In this document: one piece after another, positions 9,029-17,994 of the stretch
Layout of the letters: the number at the start of each line of letters is the position of its first letter
Numbering within the stretch: position 1 is the stretch's first letter
Assembly (NCBI RefSeq): GCF_020080045.1
Contig: NZ_CP083451.1
Span: 1,674,001 to 1,738,000 of the forward strand
Length of the DNA stretch: 64,000 nucleotides
DNA from: Comamonas odontotermitis
Lineage (GTDB): Bacteria; Pseudomonadota; Gammaproteobacteria; Burkholderiales; Burkholderiaceae_C
Direction of reading: 5' to 3'
Notes under the pieces: model-generated
Databases searched by the model: none
The model's input: only the letters and a program-made list of their open reading frames with translations
What the model was told of the DNA's origin: nothing
Translations under genes and position numbers: made by a program

Positions 9029-9889
9029 TTACCTGTACTTCTGCTCCAGCGAATCCCAGAAATCCTTGTTCACGAGGCGCTGGCGTTCCAGAAACGGGGC
9101 GACGATGGCCGGGTCTTCGTTCACCTGATGGGTATCGCGCAGCAGCGTCAGGCACTTCTGCATACCGGCCACGGCGCCCTGCAGGGCCGCGTTGGCGTAG
9201 AGCACAAAGCCAAAGCCCAGCTGGCCCAGTTCATCGGCATTGAAGATGGGGGTCTTGCCGCCGATCACCATGTTCATGAGCTGGGGTGCCTTGATCCGCT
9301 GGGGCAGGGCACGCACCTGTGCCTGCTCGGTCACGGCTTCGACGAACAGAATATCGGCACCTGCTTCCTCAAAGGCCTGGGCGCGTTCGATGGCGGCCTC
9401 GAAACCGTGGACGGCGGCCGCATCGGTGCGGGCCATGATGAGGGTGCCTTCGTCGCGCCGGGCGTCGACGGCGGCCTTGATCTTGCTCAGCATCTCGCTG
9501 GTCTCGATCACCGCCTTGCCATTGAAGTGGCCGCAGCGCTTGGGGCTGACCTGGTCTTCGAGCTGAATGCAGTCAGCGCCTGCGCGCTCCAGCGTGCGCA
9601 CGGCGTGGTAGGTGTTGACGGCGTTGCCAAAACCCGTGTCGGCGTCGACGAGCAGCGGCACCTCCACCGCGTCGCGGATGCGGGCTGTGTGGTCGGCAAT
9701 GTCGGTCAGGCCCATGAAGCCCTGGTCGGGCATGCCGAACCACATATTGGTGACACCGGCGCCGGTCACGTAAATGGCTTCAAAGCCCAGGTCGGCGATC
9801 AGCCGGGCCGACAAGGCATTGAAGGCGCCCGGTACGATGACGCCCCGGCGTGCATCAGCCAAGGCTTTGAGTTGTTGCCTGGAATTCAT
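9029..9889 (-). CDS. prpB: Isocitrate lyase/PEP-mutase superfamily lyase, PrpB-like
   Basis: 286-aa TIM-barrel enzyme with the lyase signature KRCGH (catalytic Cys119) and metal-site residues in LLVDADTGFG. As the last gene of the prp cluster it is the candidate 2-methylisocitrate lyase, giving pyruvate and succinate. However, the N-terminal segment VTGAGVTNMWFGMPDQGF resembles the dimethylmalate/oxaloacetate lyase branch more than E. coli PrpB (YLSGGGVA...LGLPDLG), so the true substrate could differ. The start at 9889 (MNSRQQLKALADARRG) follows an AGAGAAA ribosome site and avoids a non-conserved extension. The gene follows prpF by 86 bp. Confidence 0.75.
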   Translation of the reverse strand: MNSRQQLKALADARRGVIVPGAFNALSARLIADLGFEAIYVTGAGVTNMWFGMPDQGFMGLTDIADHTARIRDAVEVPLLVDADTGFGNAVNTYHAVRTLERAGADCIQLEDQVSPKRCGHFNGKAVIETSEMLSKIKAAVDARRDEGTLIMARTDAAAVHGFEAAIERAQAFEEAGADILFVEAVTEQAQVRALPQRIKAPQLMNMVIGGKTPIFNADELGQLGFGFVLYANAALQGAVAGMQKCLTLLRDTHQVNEDPAIVAPFLERQRLVNKDFWDSLEQKYR

Positions 9890-9975
9890 GGTTTCTCTCT
9901 TGTCTTCTCTGTTTTTGATAGCGCAAGGCGCGCTTGTGTAAAGCGCGGAAGAGTGGTTGGGTATGTTGAGCCCCG

Positions 9976-11193
9976 CTACTTGGCAAGCAGCACCTCGCCG
10001 GGTACCCGAATCCAGCCTTCCATCAGAATCCGCGCGCTGCGGCTCATCAAGGCCTTGGTGACCTGCCACTCGCCGTTGACGAGCTGTACCTCGGAGCCCA
10101 CGCGCAGCGTGCCGCTTGGGTGGCCAAAGCGCACGGCCTGCCGCTCGCCACCGCCTGCAGCCAGGTTTACCAGCGTGCCGGGTATCGCCGCTGCGGTGCC
10201 GATGGCCACGGCTGCGGTGCCCATCATGGCGTGGTGCAGCTTGCCCATGGAGAGGGCGCGCACCGTCAGGTCGATGTCCCTGGCGTCAATGTTTTTACCG
10301 CCTGCCGCCTGGTAGCCCACGGGTGGTGCCACCAAGGCAATCTTGGGCGTGTGCTGGCGCGTGGCCGCCTCTGCCAGATCGTGAATCAGGCCCATGCGGA
10401 GCGCGCCGTGGGCGCGGATGGTTTCCAGCCTGGCCAGGGCGTCTGCATCGTTGTTGATGGCGTCCTGCAGTTCGGTGCCGTTGTAGCCCAGGTCACCGGC
10501 GTTCAGGAAGATGGTGGGGATACCGGAATTGACCATGGTCACGGCAAAGCGGCCGATACCGGGCACATCCAGCTGGTCGATGAGGTTGCCAGTCGGGAAA
10601 ATCCCGGCGCCTGCGTCACCCGCCTCGCCTTCATCGGCAGGGTCAACAAACTCCAGCGCCACTTCGGCAGCGGGGAAGGTGACGCCATCCAGCTCGAAAT
10701 CGCCGGTTTCCTGAACCTGCCCTTCGGTGATGGGAACGTGCGCCACGATGGTCTTGCCGATATTGGCCTGCCAGATGCGCACGGTGACCGTGCCGTTGTG
10801 CGGAATTCTCTCCGGGCTGATCAGGCCCATGTGGATGGCGCAGGGGCCGACGGCGGCGCTGAGGTTGCCGCAGTTGCCGCTCCAGTCCACAAAAGGCCTG
10901 TCGATGGAAACCTGGCCGAAAAGGTAGTCCACATCATGGCCTTCGCGCGTGCTGCGGCTCAGGATGACGCCTTTGCTGGTGCTGGACGATGCATTTCCCA
11001 TGCCGTCGATCTGCTTGCCGTATGGGTCGGGGCTGCCCAGCGCGCGCAGAAAGATGGCATCGCGCACGGGGCCCGGCTGCTGGGCTGCGGCTGGCAGGTC
11101 CTGCAGATGGAAGAAAACACCTTTACTCGTGCCGCCGCGCAGGTAGGTGGCGGCAATCCTGATTTGCGGTGCTGTCCGCTGCTTGTCTCTCAT
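9976..11193 (-). CDS. prpF: 2-methylaconitate cis-trans isomerase
   Basis: 405-aa diaminopimelate-epimerase-fold isomerase. It works with AcnD in the 2-methylcitrate cycle, where AcnD forms trans-2-methylaconitate and PrpF isomerises it for hydration. Diagnostic segments are YLRGGTSKGVFF near the N-terminus, DWSGNCGNLSAAVGPCA (the substrate-binding Cys region) and ASSSTSKGVILS. Start at MRDKQRTAPQIR (11193); an extra 15-residue in-frame extension lacks family support. It lies between acnD and the prpB-like gene on the same strand. Confidence 0.94.
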   Translation of the reverse strand: MRDKQRTAPQIRIAATYLRGGTSKGVFFHLQDLPAAAQQPGPVRDAIFLRALGSPDPYGKQIDGMGNASSSTSKGVILSRSTREGHDVDYLFGQVSIDRPFVDWSGNCGNLSAAVGPCAIHMGLISPERIPHNGTVTVRIWQANIGKTIVAHVPITEGQVQETGDFELDGVTFPAAEVALEFVDPADEGEAGDAGAGIFPTGNLIDQLDVPGIGRFAVTMVNSGIPTIFLNAGDLGYNGTELQDAINNDADALARLETIRAHGALRMGLIHDLAEAATRQHTPKIALVAPPVGYQAAGGKNIDARDIDLTVRALSMGKLHHAMMGTAAVAIGTAAAIPGTLVNLAAGGGERQAVRFGHPSGTLRVGSEVQLVNGEWQVTKALMSRSARILMEGWIRVPGEVLLAK

Positions 11194-11283
11194 GCTGTCT
11201 TTCTGTGTGGGGCGCGTGCAGGCTGCAGCGCACCGCATATTGGTTGTATCTGGGGCATCAAATTTGATAGCGTTTGGCGCTTT

Positions 11284-13911
11284 CTACACTTGCGGCTCCA
11301 GCAGTTTTTCATCATTTTCTGCCAGAAAATCCTGTGCAAAGCGCTGCAGCACGCCACCCGCCTCGTAAATGCTGACTTCCTCTGCGGTATCGAGGCGGCA
11401 GATCACCGGCACTTCCAGGTGGGAGCCATCGCGGCGGTGCACGGCCAATACCAGGCGGGCACGCGGCTCGCGCCTGCCAAGCACGTCAAAGGTTTCCGTG
11501 CCATCGAGGCCCAGTGTCAGGCGCGTGGTGCCGGGTACAAACTCCAGCGGCAGCACGCCCATGCCGATCAGGTTGGTGCGGTGGATGCGCTCGAAGCCTT
11601 CCGCTGCGATGGCTTCCACGCCCGCGAGGCGCACGCCCTTGGCTGCCCAGTCGCGGCTGGAGCCCTGGCCGTAGTCGGCGCCCGCAATGATGATGAGCGG
11701 CTGCCTGCGGTCCATATAGGTTTCTATGGCTTCCCACATGCGCATGACGCGGCCTTCCGGCTCCACGCGTGCCAGAGAGCCCTGTCTTACGCTGCCATCG
11801 GCGTTCCTCACCATTTCGTTGAACAGTTGGGGGTTGGCGAAGGTGGCGCGCTGGGCCGTGAGGTGGTCGCCGCGATGGGTGGCGTAGGAGTTGAAGTCTT
11901 CTTCCGGCAGGCCCATGCGGTGCAGGTATTCGCCTGCGGCAGAGTCCATCAGGATGGCGTTGGAGGGCGAGAGATGGTCGGTGGTGATGTTGTCCGGCAG
12001 GATGGCCAGGGGCCGCATGCCGCGCAGCGAGCGCTCGCCAGCCAGGGCACCCTCCCAGTAGGGTGGGCGGCGGATGTAGGTGCTTTGCGGGCGCCAGGGG
12101 TAGAGCGCCTCTTCCTGGGCGCTGGCGTTATGGTGAATGGCGAACATGGGCTCGTACACGGCGCGGAACTGCTCGGGCCTGACAGCCGCTTTTGCCACCG
12201 TGTCGATCTCTTCATCGCTGGGCCAGATGTCCCTGAGCCGGATCTCGCGCCCCTGGTGCATGCCCAGCACGTCGTTTTCAATGTCAAAGCGGATGGTGCC
12301 TGCAATTGCGTAAGCCACCACGAGCGGCGGAGAGGCGAGGAACGCCTGCCTGGCGTAGGGGTGGATGCGCCCGTCAAAGTTGCGGTTGCCCGAGAGCACG
12401 GCCGTGGTGTAGAGATCGCGGTCGATGATCTCTTGCTGAATGGCCGGGCTGAGTGCGCCGCTCATGCCGTTGCAGGTGGTGCAGGCAAAGGCGACCACGC
12501 CAAAGCCCAGCGCTTCCAGATCGCCAAGCAGCCCCGCCTGCTGCAGGTACAGCGGCACCGTTCTGGAGCCCGGGGCCAGCGATGACTTGACCCAGGGCTT
12601 GCGCGCCAGGCCCAGGTTGCGGGCATTGCGCGCCAGCAGGCCGGCGGCGATCACGTTGCGCGGGTTGCTGGTGTTGGTGCAACTGGTGATGGCAGCGATG
12701 ATGACGGCCCCGTCTGGCATGCGGCCATCTTCCTCCACCCATGCACCGGCAATGCCTCGCGCAGCCAGATCGGTGGTGGGGAGCCGCGCATGCGGGTTGG
12801 AGGGGCCCGCCATATTGCGCACGACGGAGGACAGGTCGAAGTGCAAGGTGCGCTCGTACTCGGCATGTTCCAGCGTGTCGGCCCACAGGCCTGCCTGCCG
12901 GGCATAGGTTTCCACCAGTTGTACCTGCGCGGGATCGCGGCCTGTCAGCCGCAGGTAATCGATGGTCTGCTCGTCGATGGCAAACATGGCGGCCGTGGCG
13001 CCGTATTCGGGCGCCATGTTGGAGATGGTGGCGCGGTCGCCAATGGTGAGGCTGCGCGCGCCATCGCCAAAGAATTCCAGGTAGGCGCCCACCACTTTCT
13101 GCTGGCGCAGAAACTGCGTCAGCGCGAGCACGATATCCGTGGCGGTGATCCCCGGCTGGCGCTTGCCTTGTAGCTGCACGCCGACGATCTCGGGCAGGCG
13201 CATCCAGGAGGCGCGGCCCAGCATCACGCTCTCGGCTTCGAGCCCGCCCACGCCCACGGCGATGACGCCCAGTGCATCGACATGCGGCGTGTGGCTGTCG
13301 GTGCCCACCAGGGTGTCGGGGTAGGCCTCGCCGTTGACGGCGTGGACCACGGGGCTCATGCGTTCCAGATTGATCTGGTGCATGATGCCGTTGCCCGGTG
13401 CGATCACCTCCACATTCAGGAAGGCGCGCTTGCACCAGTCGATGAAGTGGAAGCGGTCTTCGTTGCGCCGGTCTTCAATGGCACGGTTCTTTTCAAAGGC
13501 CTGCGGGTCGAAGCCACCGCACTCCACGGAAAGCGAATGGTCCACGATGAGCTGCACGGGCACGACCGGGTTCACCGCCGCCGGATCGCCCCCCTGGCTT
13601 GCAATGGCATCGCGCAGGCCGGCCAGATCCACCAGCGCGGTCTGGCCCAGGATGTCGTGGCACACCACGCGCGCCGGAAACCATGGAAAGTCGCGTTCGC
13701 GTTTGCGCAACGTGATCTGGGTCAAGCATTCGGTGAGGATGGCGGGGTCGCAGCGGCGCACCAGGTTTTCGGCGTGAACGCGACTGGTATAGGGCAGCGT
13801 GGCCCAGGCGCCGGGGTGGATGGCATCCACTGCGGCCTGGGCGTTGTAGTAGTGCAGCGATGTGCCTGCCAATGGCTGGCGGTAGAGGTTGCTGCTGGGG
13901 GGCGTACGCAT
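11284..13911 (-). CDS. acnD: Fe/S-dependent 2-methylcitrate dehydratase
   Basis: 875-aa aconitase-family enzyme of the 2-methylcitrate cycle. The three 4Fe-4S ligands are Cys411 (ITSCTNTSNP), Cys477 and Cys480 (ACTTCNG). The swivel domain holds GADYGQGSSRDWAAKG near residue 730. Length and the adjacency to prpF distinguish AcnD from AcnA/AcnB. The start MRTPPSSNLYRQPL matches the family. The cytoplasmic product converts 2-methylcitrate to 2-methylaconitate. Upstream by 21 bp is a small GntR gene on the same strand. Confidence 0.96.
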   Translation of the reverse strand: MRTPPSSNLYRQPLAGTSLHYYNAQAAVDAIHPGAWATLPYTSRVHAENLVRRCDPAILTECLTQITLRKRERDFPWFPARVVCHDILGQTALVDLAGLRDAIASQGGDPAAVNPVVPVQLIVDHSLSVECGGFDPQAFEKNRAIEDRRNEDRFHFIDWCKRAFLNVEVIAPGNGIMHQINLERMSPVVHAVNGEAYPDTLVGTDSHTPHVDALGVIAVGVGGLEAESVMLGRASWMRLPEIVGVQLQGKRQPGITATDIVLALTQFLRQQKVVGAYLEFFGDGARSLTIGDRATISNMAPEYGATAAMFAIDEQTIDYLRLTGRDPAQVQLVETYARQAGLWADTLEHAEYERTLHFDLSSVVRNMAGPSNPHARLPTTDLAARGIAGAWVEEDGRMPDGAVIIAAITSCTNTSNPRNVIAAGLLARNARNLGLARKPWVKSSLAPGSRTVPLYLQQAGLLGDLEALGFGVVAFACTTCNGMSGALSPAIQQEIIDRDLYTTAVLSGNRNFDGRIHPYARQAFLASPPLVVAYAIAGTIRFDIENDVLGMHQGREIRLRDIWPSDEEIDTVAKAAVRPEQFRAVYEPMFAIHHNASAQEEALYPWRPQSTYIRRPPYWEGALAGERSLRGMRPLAILPDNITTDHLSPSNAILMDSAAGEYLHRMGLPEEDFNSYATHRGDHLTAQRATFANPQLFNEMVRNADGSVRQGSLARVEPEGRVMRMWEAIETYMDRRQPLIIIAGADYGQGSSRDWAAKGVRLAGVEAIAAEGFERIHRTNLIGMGVLPLEFVPGTTRLTLGLDGTETFDVLGRREPRARLVLAVHRRDGSHLEVPVICRLDTAEEVSIYEAGGVLQRFAQDFLAENDEKLLEPQV

Positions 13912-13932
13912 GGTTCGGTCTTCTCGTGGTTT

Positions 13933-14382
13933 TCAGTCGGCCAATGCGGGTTGGGCCGGCGCGGATGGTGTGGTGGAAAAGTTCAGCGGCATGCAGGCAT
14001 CCGGCCCGCGCGCCAGTTGCAGACGGGCGTGGGCCACGCCATAGAGCTGGCGCGTCAGCCCCGTGCTGGCGGCGGAGGGCTGTCTCTGCAATTGGGCCAG
14101 GTGGCTCGCCAGCAGGCTGCACAGCTGCTGGGCTTCGGCCACCTGGGCTGGGGTGAGTCGTGTCACGCTCATGCCTCGCCGGGGCTGTGCGGTCAGCAGG
14201 CCTTCGTGGCACAGGAGCTTCATCGCTTCACGCACCGGCGTGCGGCTCACGCCGAATTCCTGGGCCAGCGCACCATCGTTGATGTCGCTGCCGGGCGGCA
14301 TCTGGTGGTTCAGGATGCGCGTGCGCAGCTTCTCGGCAATGGCAATGCACAGGGAATAGGGTTGCATGGATGACGCCGTCAT
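13933..14382 (-). CDS. Short GntR-family regulator inside the prp cluster
   Basis: 149 aa. Residues 10-75 are a typical FadR-type winged helix (ILNHQMPPGSDINDGALAQE, then FGVSRTPVREAMKLL). The effector (FCD) part is only about 70 residues, with a low-complexity tail rich in Ala/Pro, against about 150 residues in normal relatives. The gene may therefore be truncated or use a shortened sensor. It sits between prpC (12 bp away) and acnD (21 bp away), all co-directional. GntR genes in other betaproteobacterial prp loci usually lie outside the catabolic genes. Alternative start at 14367 (MQPYSLC). Confidence 0.8.
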   Translation of the reverse strand: MTASSMQPYSLCIAIAEKLRTRILNHQMPPGSDINDGALAQEFGVSRTPVREAMKLLCHEGLLTAQPRRGMSVTRLTPAQVAEAQQLCSLLASHLAQLQRQPSAASTGLTRQLYGVAHARLQLARGPDACMPLNFSTTPSAPAQPALAD

Positions 14383-14394
14383 GGGGCTCCGTAC

Positions 14395-15579
14395 TTATTG
14401 ACGCTCGTCAATCGGCACGAACTGCTGGTCGTCCGGGCCGGTGTAGTTGGCGCTCGGGCGGATGATCTTGTTGTCCTGCCGTTGCTCGATGATGTGGGCC
14501 GCCCAGCCGCTGGTGCGCGCAATCACGAACAGCGGCGTGAACATGGCGGTGGGCACGCCCATCATGTGGTAGCTCACGGCGCTGAACCAGTCGAGGTTGG
14601 GGAACATCTTCTTGACGTCCCACATCACCGATTCCAGGCGCTCGGCAATGTCGTACATCTTGGTGCTGTCTGCTTCATCGGACAGCTGCCTGGCCACGCC
14701 CTTGATCACCACGTTGCGTGGGTCGCTGACCGTGTAGACCGGGTGGCCGAATCCGATCACCACCTCCTTGGCTTCCACGCGCCGCCGGATATCCGCCTCT
14801 GCTTCGGCCGGGTTGTCATAGCGTTTCTGGATCTCGAAGGCCACCTCGTTGGCACCGCCATGCTTGGGGCCGCGCAGCGCGCCGATGGCGCCCGTGATGG
14901 CCGAATACACATCGCTGCCGGTACCTGCCACCACGCGGGCGGTGAAGGTGGACGCATTGAATTCGTGCTCGGCATACAGATTGAGCGATGTATGCATGGC
15001 GCGCACCCAGCTGTCCGATGGCCTGGTGCCATGCAGCAGGTGCAGAAAATGGCCGCCAATGGATTCATCGTCGGTCTCGACCTCGATGCGGCGGCCCGAA
15101 TTGCTGAAGTGGTACCAATACAGCAGCATGCTGCCAAGCGAGGCCATCAGCCGGTCGGCGATATCCCGGCTGCCTGCCAGGTTGTGGTCGTCCTTCTCGG
15201 GAAGCGCGCAGCCCAGGGCAGATACGCCGGTGCGCATCACATCCATGGGGTGGCTGGCGGCTGGCAACTGTTCGAGCGCGGCCTTTACGCTGCCGGGCAG
15301 GCCGCGCAGTGACTTCAGCCGGGTCTTGTAGGCCCTGAGCTCGGCGCGCGTGGGCAACTTGCCGTGCACCAGCAGGTGGGCGATTTCCTCGAATTCGCAA
15401 ACTTCAGCGATATCCAGAATGTCATAGCCACGGTAGTGCAGATCGTTGCCAGTCTTGCCGACGGTGCATAGCGCGGTATTGCCGGCCGTCACGCCCGACA
15501 GGGCCACGGATTTCTTGGGTTTGAAACTGCCAGCCGCCGGGGCTGGATGCTGGATGCTGGGTTCTGCCACGATGCGCAT
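14395..15579 (-). CDS. prpC: 2-methylcitrate synthase
   Basis: 394-aa citrate-synthase-family enzyme that condenses propionyl-CoA with oxaloacetate. Catalytic regions are visible as [19 protein letters not shown] and the CoA-binding C-terminal [16 protein letters not shown]. The start MRIVAEPS (15579) is preceded by a good AGGAG site; the longer in-frame extension would run into the regulatory region. It is the first gene of the minus-strand prp unit and is divergent from the short-chain acyl regulator. Confidence 0.96.
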   Translation of the reverse strand: MRIVAEPSIQHPAPAAGSFKPKKSVALSGVTAGNTALCTVGKTGNDLHYRGYDILDIAEVCEFEEIAHLLVHGKLPTRAELRAYKTRLKSLRGLPGSVKAALEQLPAASHPMDVMRTGVSALGCALPEKDDHNLAGSRDIADRLMASLGSMLLYWYHFSNSGRRIEVETDDESIGGHFLHLLHGTRPSDSWVRAMHTSLNLYAEHEFNASTFTARVVAGTGSDVYSAITGAIGALRGPKHGGANEVAFEIQKRYDNPAEAEADIRRRVEAKEVVIGFGHPVYTVSDPRNVVIKGVARQLSDEADSTKMYDIAERLESVMWDVKKMFPNLDWFSAVSYHMMGVPTAMFTPLFVIARTSGWAAHIIEQRQDNKIIRPSANYTGPDDQQFVPIDERQ

Positions 15580-15647
15580 ACGAATCTCCTGAAGTAGGGG
15601 GCAGTCACGACCAGCACAGGTTTGAAGGCGCTGGTGAATCTGCCATA

Positions 15648-15741
15648 CTTCGCAATCTACGCAATTGCATGCGGTAAGCCCAGGCCTGAATTGGCGAATG
15701 ATTGCGAAAGAGAAATGAAAAGTTTGCGAATTTTGCAAATT
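15648..15741. promoter_or_regulatory. Cluster of TTTGCAAA/TTGCGAA-type half-sites between prpC and its regulator
   Basis: Several related motifs occur in under 100 bp: CTTCGCAAT (15648-15656), TACGCAATTGCAT (15658-15670), ATTGCGAAA (15701-15709), TTTGCGAA (15723-15730) and the exact palindrome TTTGCAAA (15732-15739). Actinobacterial RamB/PrpR regulators of the same protein family bind TTTGCAAA-like sites, so these are the likely operators for the divergent prp genes. Confidence 0.65.
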
Positions 15742-15774
15742 TCTCGGTGACTCACCAGAGTGGAGACGGAAGAA

Positions 15775-17256
15775 ATGGCCAAGACCTTCATGGGCGTGCG
15801 ACTGCGCAGCCTGCGTGCCGAACGCGGCATGACCCAGGCCGCGCTGGCGCAGGCGCTGGAGCTATCGCCCAGCTATCTCAACCAGATCGAGCAGGACCAA
15901 CGCCCGCTCACCGTGCCGGTGCTGCTCAAGATTCACAAAGTGCTGGGCGTGGACATTCAGCAGTTCTCCGAAGACGAGGAGGCGCGCCTGCTGGCCCGGC
16001 TGCGCGATGCCATGGCCGCCATGCCCGCGCCGGAAGGTGCTGTGCCGCTGCCGGAGCTGCGCGAGGTTGCATCCCGGCTGCCGCAACTGGCGCAGGCGCT
16101 GCTGGCCATGCACCAGCGTCACCTGGCCGATACCGAACGGCTGGAGGCGCTGGCTGCGCGCCTGGGTGACGGGCGTGCCGAGCTGGACGAGGGAGCGGTT
16201 GCCATCCAGGTGCACGGGCCCCACCGGCAAATGCCGTTTGAGGCGGTACGCGACTTCTTCTTTGCCCATCGCAACCATTTTGATGCGCTGGACCGTGCAG
16301 CCGAAAATCTGGCACAGCAGGCCAGGGAGCAAGCCGGCTCGCAGGCCGGCAGCCAGCAGGAGTGGCTGCAGTACCGTTTGCAGGCGCGGCACCAGGTGCT
16401 GGTGCTGCGATCTCCGAACCACCAGCGCCACCGCTACTTTGATGCCGCCACCCGAACCCTCCATGTGGCCACCCAGCTGCGCCCTGCCCAGCAGGCGTTT
16501 CAGCTGGCTACGCAACTGGCCCTGCTGGAGTTTGACGGCTTGATCGAACAAGTGCTGAACGCCAGCCATTGGCAGGACGATGCCACGCGGCGCCTCGCGC
16601 GCATGGGGCTGGCCAATTACGTGGCGGGGGCGTTTGTACTGCCCTATGGCGAGTTTTTGCAGGCGGCGGAGCGTCTGCAATACGACATCGATCTGCTGGC
16701 GCGTCGCTTTGGTGTGGGGTTCGAAACCGTGTGCCACCGCCTCTCGACCTTGCAGCGGGCTGACGCACCGGGTGTACCGTTCTTCTTCATCCGCGTGGAC
16801 CGCGCAGGCAACATCAGCAAACGCCAATCGGCTACGCATTTTCATTTCTCCAGGACGGGCGGCACCTGCCCGCTGTGGGGTGTGTACGAGGCCTTCACCC
16901 AGCCTGGCCGCATCGTGCCGCAGCTGGCCAGCATGCCAGACGGCCGCATCTACCTGTGGATTGCCCGCACCATCAGCCATGCCGGTCACGGCTGGGGCGC
17001 CCCGGGCAAAACCTTCTCCATCGGCCTGGGGTGCGATCTGCAGCACGCGGCGCGCCTCGTGTATTCGAAAGGCCTGGACCTGCGCAACCTGGAGGCTGCC
17101 ACGCCCATCGGCATGGGCTGCAAGGTGTGCGAGCGCAGTGCCTGCCCCCAACGCGCCTTTCCCTTCGTGGGCAAGCCGCTGCGGGTCAACGAACATGAAA
17201 GCGGATTCGTGCCCTATGGGGGGGCGGGCGTTGTGGGCAGCTCACAAGCCCGGTGA
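15775..17256 (+). CDS. XRE-family short-chain acyl-responsive regulator (RamB/PrpR/ScfR type)
   Basis: 493 aa. N-terminal Cro/C1 helix-turn-helix (residues 10-60, [21 protein letters not shown] in location), then an IrrE/ImmA-like central domain (about 140-290). The C-terminal sensor has Cys365 (GGTCPLW), Cys420 and a Cys449-Cys452-Cys457 cluster ([10 protein letters not shown]). Mycobacterial PrpR of this family binds acyl-CoA and carries a 4Fe-4S cluster on C-terminal cysteines; the cluster here suggests the same. The ATG at 15775 is chosen over an in-frame GTG at 15760 because GGAG lies just upstream. Probably controls the divergent prp operon in response to propionyl-CoA (inference). Confidence 0.85.
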   Translation: MAKTFMGVRLRSLRAERGMTQAALAQALELSPSYLNQIEQDQRPLTVPVLLKIHKVLGVDIQQFSEDEEARLLARLRDAMAAMPAPEGAVPLPELREVASRLPQLAQALLAMHQRHLADTERLEALAARLGDGRAELDEGAVAIQVHGPHRQMPFEAVRDFFFAHRNHFDALDRAAENLAQQAREQAGSQAGSQQEWLQYRLQARHQVLVLRSPNHQRHRYFDAATRTLHVATQLRPAQQAFQLATQLALLEFDGLIEQVLNASHWQDDATRRLARMGLANYVAGAFVLPYGEFLQAAERLQYDIDLLARRFGVGFETVCHRLSTLQRADAPGVPFFFIRVDRAGNISKRQSATHFHFSRTGGTCPLWGVYEAFTQPGRIVPQLASMPDGRIYLWIARTISHAGHGWGAPGKTFSIGLGCDLQHAARLVYSKGLDLRNLEAATPIGMGCKVCERSACPQRAFPFVGKPLRVNEHESGFVPYGGAGVVGSSQAR

Positions 17257-17408
17257 AGCACAGTGATGGGGCTAAAACCCCCTTGGCGCTTCTGCCCTTG
17301 TGCGGACATTGAGTGATTGATAGGTTGACGGATGGCTATGCTGCGACAAAGTCTTAGCCAAGGGGGATGTGCCTTTCAGGCGCTGAACCCTACCCAAGTG
17401 AGCGAACC

Positions 17409-17822
17409 ATGAAGCCAAACGCGAAAAAGGACAGTGACGAGCTATATCTGGATTTGTTTTTGAGCGAGTCGGCATCGGTCACGGATGCACAGATCGCTTA
17501 CTTTCGAGAACACCCGGAACAGATTGACGAAGTCTCCGCACCTCTCAATATCTATCGCTTTTTCCTGTGGGCCGGAGCGCTCCTGGGTGTCGTGCTTGTA
17601 GCAATCGCCAAGTTTCTGAAGTTCTCTCTACTGCAGGGGTTCATGTCGGAGGGTGTGAGGGAGTTTGTTGTCGACATTCTGTACGAGAGCGGCGTTGCGC
17701 TCATCAGCGCGGTGATCACTGCATATATCCTCGGCATTCTGCTGAAGAAGCACCAGGAAAATGCGGTGGCCTGGAGGGCAGAGCTTCGCCGAAAACTGGG
17801 TGAGCAGCCGCCTTCCAAATGA
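17409..17822 (+). CDS. Small membrane protein of unknown function
   Basis: 137 aa. The first 50 residues are acidic and cytoplasmic-like. Two hydrophobic segments follow at about 53-70 (LWAGALLGVVLVAIAKFL) and 92-115 (VALISAVITAYILGILL), ending in a charged helix KKHQENAVAWRAELRRKLG. No family is recognised. The ATG at 17409 is favoured over an upstream in-frame start at 17367. A PAS-GGDEF gene follows on the same strand after 172 bp. Confidence 0.65.
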   Translation: MKPNAKKDSDELYLDLFLSESASVTDAQIAYFREHPEQIDEVSAPLNIYRFFLWAGALLGVVLVAIAKFLKFSLLQGFMSEGVREFVVDILYESGVALISAVITAYILGILLKKHQENAVAWRAELRRKLGEQPPSK

Positions 17823-17994
17823 TGGGATGGGAGATGAATGCATCGGGAGAGTACTCGCCGCGTGTATTGATTGCAATCGCAACTTTTCTTTTGCTGATGA
17901 ATTGAATTGGGATGCATCGTGAATCAGGTACAACTCGGGGTTGGAGGGCCTGGGATGGGAGTACCATCCGGAAAAACGATCCGTGCAGTTGGAA

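Noticed and set aside
10120..12585. 821-aa plus-strand open frame
   Set aside because: Antisense to prpF and acnD; no recognisable domain.
17834..17905. 23-aa hydrophobic micropeptide between the membrane protein and the cyclase gene
   Set aside because: The GGGAG directly abuts the ATG, too close for good initiation; cannot be supported without expression data.
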